Shown here piece after piece: positions 17,896 through 27,572 of a stretch of DNA of 64,000 nucleotides. The position numbers and the translations under genes are program-made. Every line of letters starts with the position of its first letter. Position 1 is the stretch's first letter. This stretch comes from Faecalibacter sp. LW9 (lineage in GTDB: Bacteria; Bacteroidota; Bacteroidia; Flavobacteriales; Weeksellaceae). A model generated the notes under the pieces. It was not told where the DNA came from. It worked only from the letters and a program-made list of their open reading frames with translations, and ran no database searches. The stretch is from the NCBI RefSeq assembly GCF_034661295.1, contig NZ_CP141062.1, positions 62,001 through 126,000 on the forward strand. The letters are read 5' to 3'.

Positions 17896-19467
17896 TTATC
17901 TCGCAATATTAACAGCACGCGTTTCGCGGATTACTGTTACACGAACCTGACCTGGATAAGTCATTTCGTTTTGAATTTTGTCTGAAATTAAGAAAGATAA
18001 TTCAGCTGCTTTAGCATCATCTACTTTATCACTTTCAACAATCACACGTAATTCTCTTCCGGCTTGGATAGCGTAAGCTTTTTCAACACCATCAAAATTT
18101 AATGCCGTGCTTTCTAAATCTTTTAAACGTTGAATATATGATTCAACCACTTGGCGACGTGCGCCAGGACGAGCTCCTGAAATTGCATCAGCAACTTGAA
18201 TAATCGGTGATAACAAGGATGTCATTTCGATTTCATCATGGTGAGCTCCGATCGCGTTCACTACATCCGGATGTTCTCCGTATTTCTCTGCCCACTGCAT
18301 ACCTAAGATAGCGTGTGGTAATTCAGATTCTTCTTCAGGAACTTTACCAATATCATGTAATAAACCAGCTCGTTTAGCTAATTTAGGGTTTAATCCTAAT
18401 TCAGCAGCTAATGTTCCAGCCAGGTGAGCAACCTCACGTGAGTGCTGTAACAAGTTTTGTCCGTAAGACGAACGGTATTTCATACGTCCAACAATCTTCA
18501 CTAAATCTTTGTGTAATCCGTGGATACCTAAATCTAAGATTGTTTTCTTCCCAATTTCAATGATCTCATCCTCGATTTGTTTTGTTGTTTTCGCAACAAC
18601 TTCTTCAATACGAGCAGGGTGAATACGTCCATCTGTTACTAATCGATGTAAAGATAAACGAGCAATTTCACGTCTTACCGGATCGAAACAAGATAAAATA
18701 ATTGCCTCTGGTGTATCATCCACGATGATTTCAACCCCAGTAGCCGCTTCAATAGCACGGATATTACGACCTTCACGACCGATAATACGTCCTTTAATCT
18801 CATCAGATTCGATGTTGAATACTGAAACCGAGTTCTCAATGGCTTGCTCTGTACCGATTCGTTGAATCGCAGACACCACAATTTTACGAGCCTCATTTTT
18901 CGCATTCAATTCTGCATCTTCCATAATTTCTTGGATATGCGCTTGTGCTTTCGTTTTCGCTTCGTCTTTTAAGACTTCGATTAACTCAGCACGTGCTTCT
19001 TCAGCAGAATAATTTGAGATTTTTTCCAAGATCTCTACTTGTTTTCTGTGCATCGTATCGACTTCCTTCTGTTTGATATTTAGTTTATCGATACGCGACT
19101 GTAAATTACCTTTTTCAGACTTAATATTGTCTTTTTGTTTTTGAATTTCAGAAAGATCTGCTTTGATGCGATCTTCTCTCTCTTTCACTTTAAGTTCAGC
19201 GTCTGCAACCTTACGCTCACGTTGATTGATTACTTCTTCGTGTTTCGTTTTTAATTCTAAAAATTTTTCCTTTGCTTGTAAAATTTTCTCCTTTTTAATG
19301 GCTTCGCCTTCCTTTTCAGCTTCATTAATTAAAGTTTGTGCTTTACGAGTTGCTTCATCAATAAGTTCTTGGTTTTGTTTGTCTACCGATTTCTTAGATA
19401 AGAAATAACCCACTACAGCTCCTATAATTAATGTAACAAGTGCAATAATAATAGCAATTGAATTCAT
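17896..19467 (-). CDS. rny: Ribonuclease Y
   Basis: A 523-residue membrane-anchored endoribonuclease that starts mRNA decay. The order is a single N-terminal transmembrane helix (residues 4-23), a long charged coiled coil (about 25-200), a KH RNA-binding domain ([19 protein letters not shown], about 225-245), and an HD domain whose metal-binding HD is in [11 protein letters not shown] (about 368). The AHHDE segment near 410 is part of the same domain. Length and architecture are normal. It lies downstream of zapA and the 6S RNA gene on the same strand, a gene order I recall from other Bacteroidota. Confidence 0.95.
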   Translation of the reverse strand: MNSIAIIIALVTLIIGAVVGYFLSKKSVDKQNQELIDEATRKAQTLINEAEKEGEAIKKEKILQAKEKFLELKTKHEEVINQRERKVADAELKVKEREDRIKADLSEIQKQKDNIKSEKGNLQSRIDKLNIKQKEVDTMHRKQVEILEKISNYSAEEARAELIEVLKDEAKTKAQAHIQEIMEDAELNAKNEARKIVVSAIQRIGTEQAIENSVSVFNIESDEIKGRIIGREGRNIRAIEAATGVEIIVDDTPEAIILSCFDPVRREIARLSLHRLVTDGRIHPARIEEVVAKTTKQIEDEIIEIGKKTILDLGIHGLHKDLVKIVGRMKYRSSYGQNLLQHSREVAHLAGTLAAELGLNPKLAKRAGLLHDIGKVPEEESELPHAILGMQWAEKYGEHPDVVNAIGAHHDEIEMTSLLSPIIQVADAISGARPGARRQVVESYIQRLKDLESTALNFDGVEKAYAIQAGRELRVIVESDKVDDAKAAELSFLISDKIQNEMTYPGQVRVTVIRETRAVNIAR

Positions 19468-19491
19468 AGCGTTTTGTAATGTTATATATAT

Positions 19492-19690
19492 AAAAAAAAC
19501 CTACATTAGTCCGTTTAAAATTGAGTTAACTCCTGTAAACAGGATTTGAGTTATCTTATCCCTCAAGTTTCCACTGTCATCTTAGAAGATGTTCCCGGAG
19601 GATGTGGTCTACTTTTAAAATAATGTTCACTCGGTAACAATATAAGTGTTGAGTTAACCAAAATAGCTAGAACTAATGTAGGAATATTTT
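19492..19690 (-). ncRNA. ssrS: 6S RNA
   Basis: The gap between zapA and rny contains a transcript-sized structure of about 183 bases (19500-19682). Its 5' end CCTACATTAGT pairs perfectly with ACTAATGTAGG at the 3' end, which is followed by eight T. Inside are further pairings, including GTTAACTC-type segments and a CCTGTTTACAGG hairpin near the 3' side, consistent with a long rod with a central bubble. 6S RNA mimics an open promoter and binds RNA polymerase holoenzyme. Length, closing stem, terminator and the position next to zapA all fit. A 63-codon frame crossing this interval is not supported. Exact ends are estimated. Confidence 0.8.
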
Positions 19691-19731
19691 TGTACACCTT
19701 TTCCACTTGTGAAAAGATGTAAGAACTTCTC

Positions 19732-20022
19732 TTATTTTGCGATTGACTGATCAATCAATTCCAATAACTTCGCGATACGTTCTGCCGTGATCTCTTCGTT
19801 ATCTTTCATTTGTTTCTTTAATTTCGCTTCACGAATGGCTAACTGAATCGTTACCATCGCTAAGGCATCTTGTTTGTCGGTTACAGAATATTTTTCTTCG
19901 AACTGACGTAAGATCCCGTTTATCTCTTGCGCACACTGCTTTACCATCTCTTCCTCTTCAGGATGAATGTTTAATGGATAGTTGCGTGAAGCAATTTTAA
20001 TCTCAATTCGTTGAGTTGACAT
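19732..20022 (-). CDS. zapA: Cell division protein ZapA
   Basis: A 96-residue cytoplasmic protein that binds FtsZ and stabilises the Z ring. The N-terminal segment RIEIKIASRNYPLNIHPEEEEMVKQCAQEIN is typical of ZapA, followed by a helical region ending in AERIAKLLELIDQSI that forms the coiled-coil tetramer. It starts five bases after the stop of a small coiled-coil gene, so the two are one operon. The 6S RNA gene follows directly downstream, an association that strengthens both calls. Confidence 0.92.
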   Translation of the reverse strand: MSTQRIEIKIASRNYPLNIHPEEEEMVKQCAQEINGILRQFEEKYSVTDKQDALAMVTIQLAIREAKLKKQMKDNEEITAERIAKLLELIDQSIAK

Positions 20023-20027
20023 TCTTA

Positions 20028-20324
20028 TTAACTGTTTGTTTTAATTTGAGCGATACACGAGTCGACCTCCTTTATCAATTTATTCATTTTGAGCTTCATC
20101 ATTTTTTTATATTCTTGATTGCCACTCATTGCATTCACCACTTTTAATCGTTTCACCTCATCGGTAAGGTTTAGATTATTTACTTGTGAATCTCTCAATT
20201 TATTTTTTAATCTGGTATTCTCCTCTTGGAGTTTCGCCAAATCTGATTTTATGTTTTGATAATTCTCTAATAGGTCTAAAACTTTGCTTTCAAGCGCGTT
20301 AAAATTTATTTTTTCTTCCATCAT
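20028..20324 (-). CDS. Small coiled-coil protein upstream of zapA
   Basis: A 98-residue protein made almost entirely of a predicted coiled coil (SKVLDLLENYQNIKSDLAKL, then further heptads up to about residue 65). It is followed by a Lys/Met-rich helix. It ends five bases before zapA, which points to a role with ZapA at the division site, perhaps like ZapB in other phyla; that role is inferred from size, structure and operon only. Translation may start at either of two adjacent ATG codons. Confidence 0.8.
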   Translation of the reverse strand: MMEEKINFNALESKVLDLLENYQNIKSDLAKLQEENTRLKNKLRDSQVNNLNLTDEVKRLKVVNAMSGNQEYKKMMKLKMNKLIKEVDSCIAQIKTNS

Positions 20325-20437
20325 CAGAGAACCACTTTAATTCTAGCTTCTATTGCAAAAATAACATTTTTTTAAATGTAATCAATACAAAAACTAAATT
20401 TTATCAGTTTTTTTATATCATTTTGACAAACAGTGAT

Positions 20438-21268
20438 TTAGTTATTTTTCATTTTTTTTGCTTTGGATTTTATGACCAATCTTCTCACTAAACGTATCCC
20501 AAAAAATAAAACCACAATACCTCCTATACTAGGAGTTAATTTCACCAGATAAACCGTCAACATTTTTAACCCGTAGATGCCATCATTCCATGCTTTTTTA
20601 AAGGCTAATCCCCAATTCAGTTTATCATACAAAGGCTTATTCCTATTTGGAGCATTATACTCTTTTATAATTATTTCTTCTTCCAATTTGTATGTTATTG
20701 TGGCATATTTTAATTGATCACCTAAAAGTGCTTTCCATACCTTATCTTCAATTTGGTCTTCTGTCTTTCGATCACCCGATTGTTCAAGATTCAAATCATT
20801 TTCAAGTTTTTTAAAAGTCAATTCTGTATTCTCTACTTTCAACGTTTCAACATATATACCTTGGTTAATTGCAAATCGAACATGGTCCCGAAGAGCATCT
20901 GTTGGAACTTTCAACGTAATCGTATTTCTTTTTTGCATTTCAACAACTTTTACAATACTATCTTCTGATATTTCTTGCTCTTGTGTTTTTATTATATGAT
21001 TCGATAAATCACTAGATATTACAAATCCGCCTTTAGCAATCGCATCTTCTTCTAAACGAAACGAGCGCTGTTGTACATCTTTTACTTTCATTTTAATGAC
21101 CGCTTTAGTTTCGAAAACTTTATCTTCCACTTGAATACCGATTGCATTTGTTACAACCGAATCAACTCCTATAGGTTTTGATACAACTTCAACTTTATGC
21201 TCTTCATAATTTTTACATCCAAATAAGAAGACAAATGCGACTAAAATACCTCCTAATGTTTTTTTCAT
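20438..21268 (-). CDS. DUF4349 lipoprotein
   Basis: A 276-residue lipoprotein. The signal ends in FLFGCKN, with the modified cysteine at residue 18. The body is a DUF4349 domain, recognisable from KDVQQRSFRLEEDAIAKGGF and the following VPTDALRDHVRFAIN region. A C-terminal hydrophobic segment (about 238-262, GGIVVLFFGIRLVRRL) gives a membrane anchor with a basic tail. Such proteins are related to anti-sigma-like and band-7-linked envelope proteins, but the function is not known. No sigma factor lies beside it here. Confidence 0.8.
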   Translation of the reverse strand: MKKTLGGILVAFVFLFGCKNYEEHKVEVVSKPIGVDSVVTNAIGIQVEDKVFETKAVIKMKVKDVQQRSFRLEEDAIAKGGFVISSDLSNHIIKTQEQEISEDSIVKVVEMQKRNTITLKVPTDALRDHVRFAINQGIYVETLKVENTELTFKKLENDLNLEQSGDRKTEDQIEDKVWKALLGDQLKYATITYKLEEEIIIKEYNAPNRNKPLYDKLNWGLAFKKAWNDGIYGLKMLTVYLVKLTPSIGGIVVLFFGIRLVRRLVIKSKAKKMKNN

Positions 21269-21502
21269 GTTTAGATTTTTTAATTAACTGAAATAAAATT
21301 AGATGCATTTAATCACAGAGTTTGGTAAATTCATTCTTAAATCTTACACGAATAATTTTACAAATACAAAACTTTGTATTTCAATTCATTAATTCTATTT
21401 TACAAAGATTTCATGATCAGATATTTTCAGGTTTTCAAAACTTTAAGGAAGTTTGTACAAGATTTACCTTATTTTAGATATAAAAATTTCAACAGAGAGA
21501 AA

Positions 21503-23197
21503 ATGAAAGTGATTAAACCAATTTGTCTAAGCCTATTTATTGCATCATTCGTATTCGGACAACGTGCTGAACAACCTCATGCCGATACTTACCCTAAAAA
21601 TGATTTCATCAATCCATTAGAAATTAAAAATCTTTTAGCTGGTAATTTTGGAGAGCTACGATCTAATCACTTTCACAGTGGATTAGACATCAAGACCCAA
21701 CAAAGAGAAGGATTAAAAGTCTTTGCTGTTGGAGATGGCTATATCTCACGTATCAATATATCTCCTACTGGATATGGGAACGCCATTTATATTGATCATC
21801 CCAATGGATACACCACTGTTTATGCCCATTTACAACAATTTGAAGGTGCTATTAAAGAATATGTTCGTCGAAAACAATATGAACAACAACAATTTAAAGT
21901 AGAATTATACCCAGAGCCTCACGAATTTAAAATCGCGAAAGGGGATTTAATTGCTTTATCTGGAAATTCAGGTGGTTCGGGTGGACCTCACTTGCATTTT
22001 GAGATTCGTCATACCCAAACTGAGGAACCAATCAATCCTTTCTATTTTGGTTTTGACATTCCAGATTCACGAAAGCCAAACATTCTTGGAACCTATGTCT
22101 ACCCTATTAACGGACGTGTGAATCAAATGAATCAACGGATATCGGTCGCCAATGGTGGAACGATTAAGGCTTCGGGAGCCATTGGATTTGGTCTAAAAGC
22201 TTATGATAAACAAGATGGAGCTGACAATAACAATGGAGTTCATGAAATTGAAGTTTTGGTGAATGACGAACCGATTTACAACTATAAGGCCAGTCGTTTC
22301 TCTTTTGATGAAACCCGAGCTATAAATAGTGTATGTGATTATTCTGATTTAATGCGCAACAACAGTTGGGTTTATCAAGCTTTCGTTAAAGAAGGTAATC
22401 CCCTGCGTATTTTTTCTAATTTAAAGAACAATGGCATCTTAAACATTGAAGAAGGTAAAACGTATGCCGTAAAAATTATTGCAAAAGATTATGCTAATAA
22501 CGCGTCCACAGTCAACTTTACAGTTATTGGTGAAGCTGCACCTGAAAATATATCTTCTCCAACCTTTAAGAATCCGATGTATTGGAATAAAGAAAATCAT
22601 TTTCAATCGGAGGGAATTGAAATTTTCTTTCCGAAAGGAATCTTCTATGAAGATTTTGATTTAGCTTATAAAAAGGAAGGGAAAAAGCATCATGTTGGAA
22701 ATTGGAATATTCCCGTTCATCAGTATTATACTTTAATGATGCAACCGACAGAAGATATACCAGCTGCTCATTTAGAAAAAGCAGTGATAATTCGTCAATA
22801 CCAGAAAAAAGGAGCTTGGAAAAAATCTTATGAAAAAACGGAATTAAAAAACGGGAAATTAATGGCTGAAGTTAGAGAATTTGGAATATTCTCCATCGAA
22901 ATCGATTATACTAAACCAACAATTACTCCGTTAAACATCAAAGATCATAGTCAATTTACTCGTGCCAACTCGAAAATTAACTTTACCATTAGTGATAGTC
23001 AATCCGGAATTAAGGAATATCATGCTTATATTGATGGAAAATGGGTTCTTGCCGAATATGATCAAAAAATAAAACGCCTTTCGATTGATTTAAATGCTGA
23101 AGGAATCGAAATCGGCGAACACCAATTAGAACTAAACGTAAAAGATGAAAAAAACAATACTTCTACCTACAATGCTACATTCAAAAAAGTATCTTAG
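21503..23197 (+). CDS. M23 (LytM-type) peptidase
   Basis: A 564-residue secreted protein with a signal peptide (cleavage near FVFGQ, residue 20). I chose ATG 21503 because a frame opening further upstream would put 43 unrelated residues before the signal. The LytM zinc ligands are in NHFHSGLDI (first H..D) and in GGPHLHFEIRH (HxH), so the domain, at about residues 40-180, should be active on peptidoglycan cross-links or similar peptides. The long C-terminal part has Ig-like beta strands. The gene overlaps the following TonB receptor by 26 bases, implying coupled expression. Confidence 0.88.
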   Translation: MKVIKPICLSLFIASFVFGQRAEQPHADTYPKNDFINPLEIKNLLAGNFGELRSNHFHSGLDIKTQQREGLKVFAVGDGYISRINISPTGYGNAIYIDHPNGYTTVYAHLQQFEGAIKEYVRRKQYEQQQFKVELYPEPHEFKIAKGDLIALSGNSGGSGGPHLHFEIRHTQTEEPINPFYFGFDIPDSRKPNILGTYVYPINGRVNQMNQRISVANGGTIKASGAIGFGLKAYDKQDGADNNNGVHEIEVLVNDEPIYNYKASRFSFDETRAINSVCDYSDLMRNNSWVYQAFVKEGNPLRIFSNLKNNGILNIEEGKTYAVKIIAKDYANNASTVNFTVIGEAAPENISSPTFKNPMYWNKENHFQSEGIEIFFPKGIFYEDFDLAYKKEGKKHHVGNWNIPVHQYYTLMMQPTEDIPAAHLEKAVIIRQYQKKGAWKKSYEKTELKNGKLMAEVREFGIFSIEIDYTKPTITPLNIKDHSQFTRANSKINFTISDSQSGIKEYHAYIDGKWVLAEYDQKIKRLSIDLNAEGIEIGEHQLELNVKDEKNNTSTYNATFKKVS

Positions 23198-25586
23198 CAT
23201 CTTAGGATTTTCCTTATTAGGAGGAGTTTTACTGGCTCAAACCGCACAAATTTCTGGAAAAGTCGTTGATGAAAACAAACAACCGCTTGCCCATACACAT
23301 ATTCTTTGGAATGATCAAGAAGTTTATACGGATGAAAATGGAAATTTTAAAGTAGATATTCCATCCAATCAATCGGTAACACTGACTTTTCATTATGATG
23401 GTCGAATGACGTACCATCAAACTTTTAATCTGAAGGATAAAAATAAACGTGAAATTTTTGTGCTTTTAGCTCCTGATACGGAAGCTGGAGTAAATTTAAA
23501 TACCGCTGAAATCAGCTTTCAATCGAACAAAAACAAACCTTTTCAGAGTACGGTATTAAGTGCGGAACAAATGCAACAAGGACCAAGCTTAACGGGAGGC
23601 GTAAGTGATTTACTAAAAACATTGCCTTTCGTCAATTCGAATACTGAGTTGAGTTCCCAATACATGGTACGAGGAGGGAATTATGATGAAAATTTAATTT
23701 ATGTAAATGGAATTGAAATTTATAAACCCCAATTGATTCGTAATGGTGAACAAGAAGGGTTAGGATTTGTGAATCCAAACATGACACAATTCGTCAACTT
23801 TTCAGCTGGAGGTTGGGAAGCCAAATACGGCGATAAAATGTCATCCGTATTAGACATCTATTATAAACAACCCAAAAAATTTGAAGGTCAATTCGAAGCC
23901 AGTTTAATGGGTGGAAGTCTAACTTTAGGAACAGGTTCTAAAAATCAAAAATTTAATGCTATTGTTGGAGCCCGTTACCAAAACCGTAATCTAGTTTTAA
24001 ATACATTAGATGGTGACACCAACTTTAATCCTGAATATTATGATGTTCAAGCCAATCTGCATTATAAATTGAGTGATAAATGGAACGTTAATTTTTTAGG
24101 AACCGTATCGCGTTCCCGTTTTGAAATGGTTCCAAATAACCGCGAGACGTATTTCGGAACCTTAGAAAATCCTCTTTTATTAACGGTTTATTATAATGGT
24201 AAAGAAGATGATCGTTTTGGAACTGAAACCGGAAGTTTGTCGTTTAATTATAAACCCAACGCCAATTTAGATTTAGGGTTTGATGTATTTGCTTATCACT
24301 CGAAAGAACGAGAATATTTTGATATTCAAGGTGCTTATTTAATTTCAGAAGTGGATGATGAGGGCAATGCAAGCCAAACATATGATGTAGGGGCACAAAT
24401 AGATCATGCCCGCAATAATTTCGATGCGTTAGTTGCAGGTGTTCAACACAAAGGAAAATATAAAATCAATTCTAATAATGATCTGGAATGGGGATTCAAA
24501 TTTCAACAAGAAGACATTCGTGATTTATTGAATGAATGGCAAGTTATTGATTCGTTAGGATATTCCGTATCGAATCCGAATTTAGGAGATGGCATGCAAT
24601 TGAACTATTATGTTAATTCACGAAATAATGTCAAATCAAACCGTATTTCAGGATATGCTCAATATTCCACAAAATTCATGTGGAATGATACAAAAGTGAT
24701 GGTAAACTTAGGGGTTCGTAGTTCACATTGGGATTATAACAATGAAACAACTTTTTCACCTCGAGGACAAGTTGCTATTAAACCTGATTGGGATACCGAT
24801 ATGTTGTTTCGATTTGCGACAGGTGTTTATTATCAACCTCCATTCTATCGCGAAATGCGTCGTTTGGATGGAAGCTTAAATCAAGACATCAAATCCCAAC
24901 AATCGATTCATTTCATTTTAGGTCATGATTACGAATTCACATGGATGAATCGTCCTTTTAAATTAACGACAGAAGCCTATTACAAAATCATGAATGATTT
25001 AAATCCTTATTTTGTGGATAATGTACGTGTACGCTATCAAGCTCATAATAATTCAGAAGGATATGCTTATGGTTTAGATATGCGCTTATTTGGACAATTT
25101 GTACCTGGTATCGATTCGTGGTTCTCTGCCTCTTATGCCAGAGCTTATCAAAACATTGATAATCGTGGAAATATTTCTTTACCGACTGATCCTCGATTCA
25201 AAGTATCCGCATTTTTCCAAGATTATATGGATTTCTTACCATCATTCAAAGTGAATGTCAATTTAATTTATGCTTCGGGATTACCAAATGGAGCACCTCA
25301 ATTTACAGACCCTTACAATTACACTTCTTATTTACAAGATTACAAACGTGTGGATATTGGATTCGTAAAAGAATTTGTGAATCAAAAAGATTTGAAACCA
25401 TCCGCAGGATCTTTCTTTGGAAAATTTAAAGAAGTTTCTGTGGGATTGGATGTCTTCAATATCTTCGATATCCGAAATGAGATTAGTAACACATGGATCA
25501 CAGATGTTAACACATCAAACGTTTATGCGGTTCCAAACCGATTAACTGGACGTTTCTTAAATGCAAAAGTTAATTTTAAATTCTAA
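23172..25586 (+). CDS. TonB-dependent receptor with carboxypeptidase-like N-terminal domain
   Basis: An outer-membrane beta barrel of about 804 residues. After the signal peptide (hydrophobic run LGFSLLGGVLLAQ) comes a carboxypeptidase-regulatory-like domain (ISGKVVDENKQPLAHTHI, about 25-100), then the plug with VSDLLKTLPFVNSNTELSSQYMVRGG and the barrel ending in aromatic LNAKVNFKF. There is no SusD partner, so it is not a classical glycan system. I prefer ATG 23172 to the in-frame ATG 23145 because it gives the cleaner signal peptide. It is coupled to the M23 peptidase upstream. The substrate is unknown. Confidence 0.88.
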   Translation: MLHSKKYLSILGFSLLGGVLLAQTAQISGKVVDENKQPLAHTHILWNDQEVYTDENGNFKVDIPSNQSVTLTFHYDGRMTYHQTFNLKDKNKREIFVLLAPDTEAGVNLNTAEISFQSNKNKPFQSTVLSAEQMQQGPSLTGGVSDLLKTLPFVNSNTELSSQYMVRGGNYDENLIYVNGIEIYKPQLIRNGEQEGLGFVNPNMTQFVNFSAGGWEAKYGDKMSSVLDIYYKQPKKFEGQFEASLMGGSLTLGTGSKNQKFNAIVGARYQNRNLVLNTLDGDTNFNPEYYDVQANLHYKLSDKWNVNFLGTVSRSRFEMVPNNRETYFGTLENPLLLTVYYNGKEDDRFGTETGSLSFNYKPNANLDLGFDVFAYHSKEREYFDIQGAYLISEVDDEGNASQTYDVGAQIDHARNNFDALVAGVQHKGKYKINSNNDLEWGFKFQQEDIRDLLNEWQVIDSLGYSVSNPNLGDGMQLNYYVNSRNNVKSNRISGYAQYSTKFMWNDTKVMVNLGVRSSHWDYNNETTFSPRGQVAIKPDWDTDMLFRFATGVYYQPPFYREMRRLDGSLNQDIKSQQSIHFILGHDYEFTWMNRPFKLTTEAYYKIMNDLNPYFVDNVRVRYQAHNNSEGYAYGLDMRLFGQFVPGIDSWFSASYARAYQNIDNRGNISLPTDPRFKVSAFFQDYMDFLPSFKVNVNLIYASGLPNGAPQFTDPYNYTSYLQDYKRVDIGFVKEFVNQKDLKPSAGSFFGKFKEVSVGLDVFNIFDIRNEISNTWITDVNTSNVYAVPNRLTGRFLNAKVNFKF

Positions 25587-25609
25587 ATTAATAAAATCAT
25601 CATACATTT

Positions 25610-25645
25610 ACAGGCACTTCTCCGACAAGAAGTGCCTATTTTATT
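25610..25645 (+). terminator. Intrinsic terminator
   Basis: AGGCACTTCT and AGAAGTGCCT form a perfect stem around CCGACA, followed by ATTTTATT. It separates the TonB receptor from grpE. Confidence 0.75.
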
Positions 25646-25721
25646 ACTAATTCTGTCAAAAAGTCACACTATGCGCATTGGCAAACTATTTGATTCTTTG
25701 AAGGGCAAATACAAGAATACT

Positions 25722-26312
25722 ATGTCTGAACAAAATATAAACGAAGAAATCCAAGATCAAAATATTAATTCTGAAACGCCAAACGAAGAAAACACGGCAA
25801 CTACAGCATCGAATGAATCTACAGAATCAACAGAAACAGTTGAAGAACAAGTAGAACAAAAATCTGAAGTAGACGTTTTAAAGGAAGAATTACAAAAGGA
25901 AAAAGAACAATACTTACGTTTATTTGCTGAATTTGATAACTTTAAAAAACGTACATCACGCGAACGTATGGACATTTTTAAAACAGCTAACAAGGAGGTA
26001 ATCACCGCTTTATTACCTGTTTTAGATGATTTAGATCGTGCGATGCCACAAATTAAAAAATCAGAAGACAAGGCATTAGTAACTGGTGTAGAGTTGATTC
26101 AAAACAAATTGAACGAAACTTTACGTGGAAAAGGGCTTATTGCCATGGAAGTAAAAGCAGGTGATGAATTCAATACGGATTTACACGAAGCTATTACTCA
26201 AATTCCTGCTCCTACGGAGGATTTAAAAGGAAAAATCGTTGATTGTGTAGAAACTGGTTACTTATTACAAGATGTCGTAATTCGTTATGCTAAGGTTGTA
26301 GTAGGAATGTAA
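25722..26312 (+). CDS. grpE: Nucleotide exchange factor GrpE
   Basis: A 196-residue co-chaperone that releases ADP from DnaK. Residues 1-55 are an acidic, disordered N-terminus, followed by a coiled coil and the GrpE core with [33 protein letters not shown] and the C-terminal beta part ending in [12 protein letters not shown] chose ATG 25722 (MSEQNINEE); two other in-frame ATGs lie upstream, the nearest adding 17 residues. dnaJ follows after 13 bases in the same operon. No CIRCE element is visible upstream. Confidence 0.94.
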   Translation: MSEQNINEEIQDQNINSETPNEENTATTASNESTESTETVEEQVEQKSEVDVLKEELQKEKEQYLRLFAEFDNFKKRTSRERMDIFKTANKEVITALLPVLDDLDRAMPQIKKSEDKALVTGVELIQNKLNETLRGKGLIAMEVKAGDEFNTDLHEAITQIPAPTEDLKGKIVDCVETGYLLQDVVIRYAKVVVGM

Positions 26313-26325
26313 TAGTAATATTGTT

Positions 26326-27456
26326 ATGTCAACAAAAAGAGATTTTTACGAAATATTAGGTGTAGACAAGTCTGCATCTGCTGCTGAGATTAAAAAAGCT
26401 TACCGCAAATTAGCCATCAAATATCACCCTGACAAAAATCCGGATGACAAAGAGGCAGAAGAAAAATTCAAAGAAGCTGCAGAAGCTTATGAAGTTTTAA
26501 GTGATGACAACAAACGTGCTCGTTATGATCAATTTGGTCATGCTGGCATGGGAGGTGCTGCTGGCGGAGGTGGATTCGGCGGTGGCGGTATGAACATGGA
26601 AGACATTTTCTCTCAATTCGGAGACATCTTTGGTGGTGGTTTCGGTGGTTTTGGAGGTGGATTCGGTGGTCAATCTCGTGGTCCTCGTCGCATGAAAGGT
26701 TCTGACTTACGCATTCGTGTTAAATTGAACTTAGAAGAAATGGTTAACGGTTGCGAGAAAAAAGTAAAAGTTAAACGTTTCAAACAAGCACCTGGAGTTA
26801 CTTCTAAAACATGTCCAACATGTAACGGATCAGGACAACAAGTGCGTGTAACCAATACTATTCTTGGACAAATGCAAACGGCTACAACTTGTGGCACATG
26901 TCAAGGAATTGGAAAAGTGGCTGATAAAATTCCATCAGGAGCAAATAATCAAGGGTTAATTAAAGAAGAAGAAACTATTGATTTACAAATTCCAGCTGGA
27001 GCACGCGAAGGTATCCAATTACAAGTTCGTGGAAAAGGTAACGATGCCCCATTTGATGGAATCCCTGGTGACTTATTAGTCGTTATCGAAGAAGAAGAAC
27101 ACGATACACTAAAACGTGATGGTAATAACTTACATTACGATTTATATATTTCTATGCCTGATGCTGTATTAGGAAGTTCTCAAGAAGTTCCAACAGCCAA
27201 TGGTAAAGTAAAAATTAAAATTGAGAAAGGTACGCAATCTGGAAAAGTATTACGTTTAAAAGGTCAAGGTTTAGCCGATCTTAATGGATATGGAAAAGGA
27301 GACTTATTGGTTCACGTTAATATTTGGACACCAACTAATTTAACAAAAGAACAAGAAGCCTTTTTTGAAAAAATGAGAGATGATAAAAATTTCTCTCCTG
27401 AACCTTCTAAAAATGAGAAATCATTCTTTGAACGTGTAAGAGATATGTTTCAATAA
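26326..27456 (+). CDS. dnaJ: Chaperone DnaJ with a reduced zinc domain
   Basis: A 376-residue DnaK co-chaperone. The J domain (1-70) has HPD at 34-36. A Gly/Phe region spans about 71-117, and the substrate-binding C-terminal domains follow. The central zinc region keeps only two of the usual four CxxCxGxG motifs: C163-C166 (CPTCNGSG) and C189-C192 (CGTCQGIG). The first and fourth are replaced by KQAPGVTS and by IPSGANNQG. In known DnaJ proteins motifs 2 and 3 form zinc centre II and motifs 1 and 4 form centre I, so centre I is absent. It forms an operon with grpE. Confidence 0.95.
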   Translation: MSTKRDFYEILGVDKSASAAEIKKAYRKLAIKYHPDKNPDDKEAEEKFKEAAEAYEVLSDDNKRARYDQFGHAGMGGAAGGGGFGGGGMNMEDIFSQFGDIFGGGFGGFGGGFGGQSRGPRRMKGSDLRIRVKLNLEEMVNGCEKKVKVKRFKQAPGVTSKTCPTCNGSGQQVRVTNTILGQMQTATTCGTCQGIGKVADKIPSGANNQGLIKEEETIDLQIPAGAREGIQLQVRGKGNDAPFDGIPGDLLVVIEEEEHDTLKRDGNNLHYDLYISMPDAVLGSSQEVPTANGKVKIKIEKGTQSGKVLRLKGQGLADLNGYGKGDLLVHVNIWTPTNLTKEQEAFFEKMRDDKNFSPEPSKNEKSFFERVRDMFQ

Positions 27457-27473
27457 ATTCTTCAAAATAGTTT

Positions 27474-27508
27474 AAAAGTGCATTTAGTAAAATAAATGCA
27501 CTTTTTTT
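27474..27508 (+). terminator. Intrinsic terminator after dnaJ
   Basis: AAAGTGCATTTA and TAAATGCACTTT pair around GTAAAA and end in a T run. Confidence 0.8.
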
Positions 27509-27572
27509 ATGTTAAAATTTATTTAATTCAATTATCTTTAGATAACACTAATTCGAATTAAATATACTTTAA

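Noticed and set aside
19563-19754. 63-codon protein frame between zapA and rny
   Set aside because: It lies inside the structured 6S RNA candidate and overlaps the zapA end, with no start signal or recognisable protein.
20028-20324. Naming the coiled-coil gene zapB
   Set aside because: Size and context fit, but I see no sequence signature linking it to ZapB.
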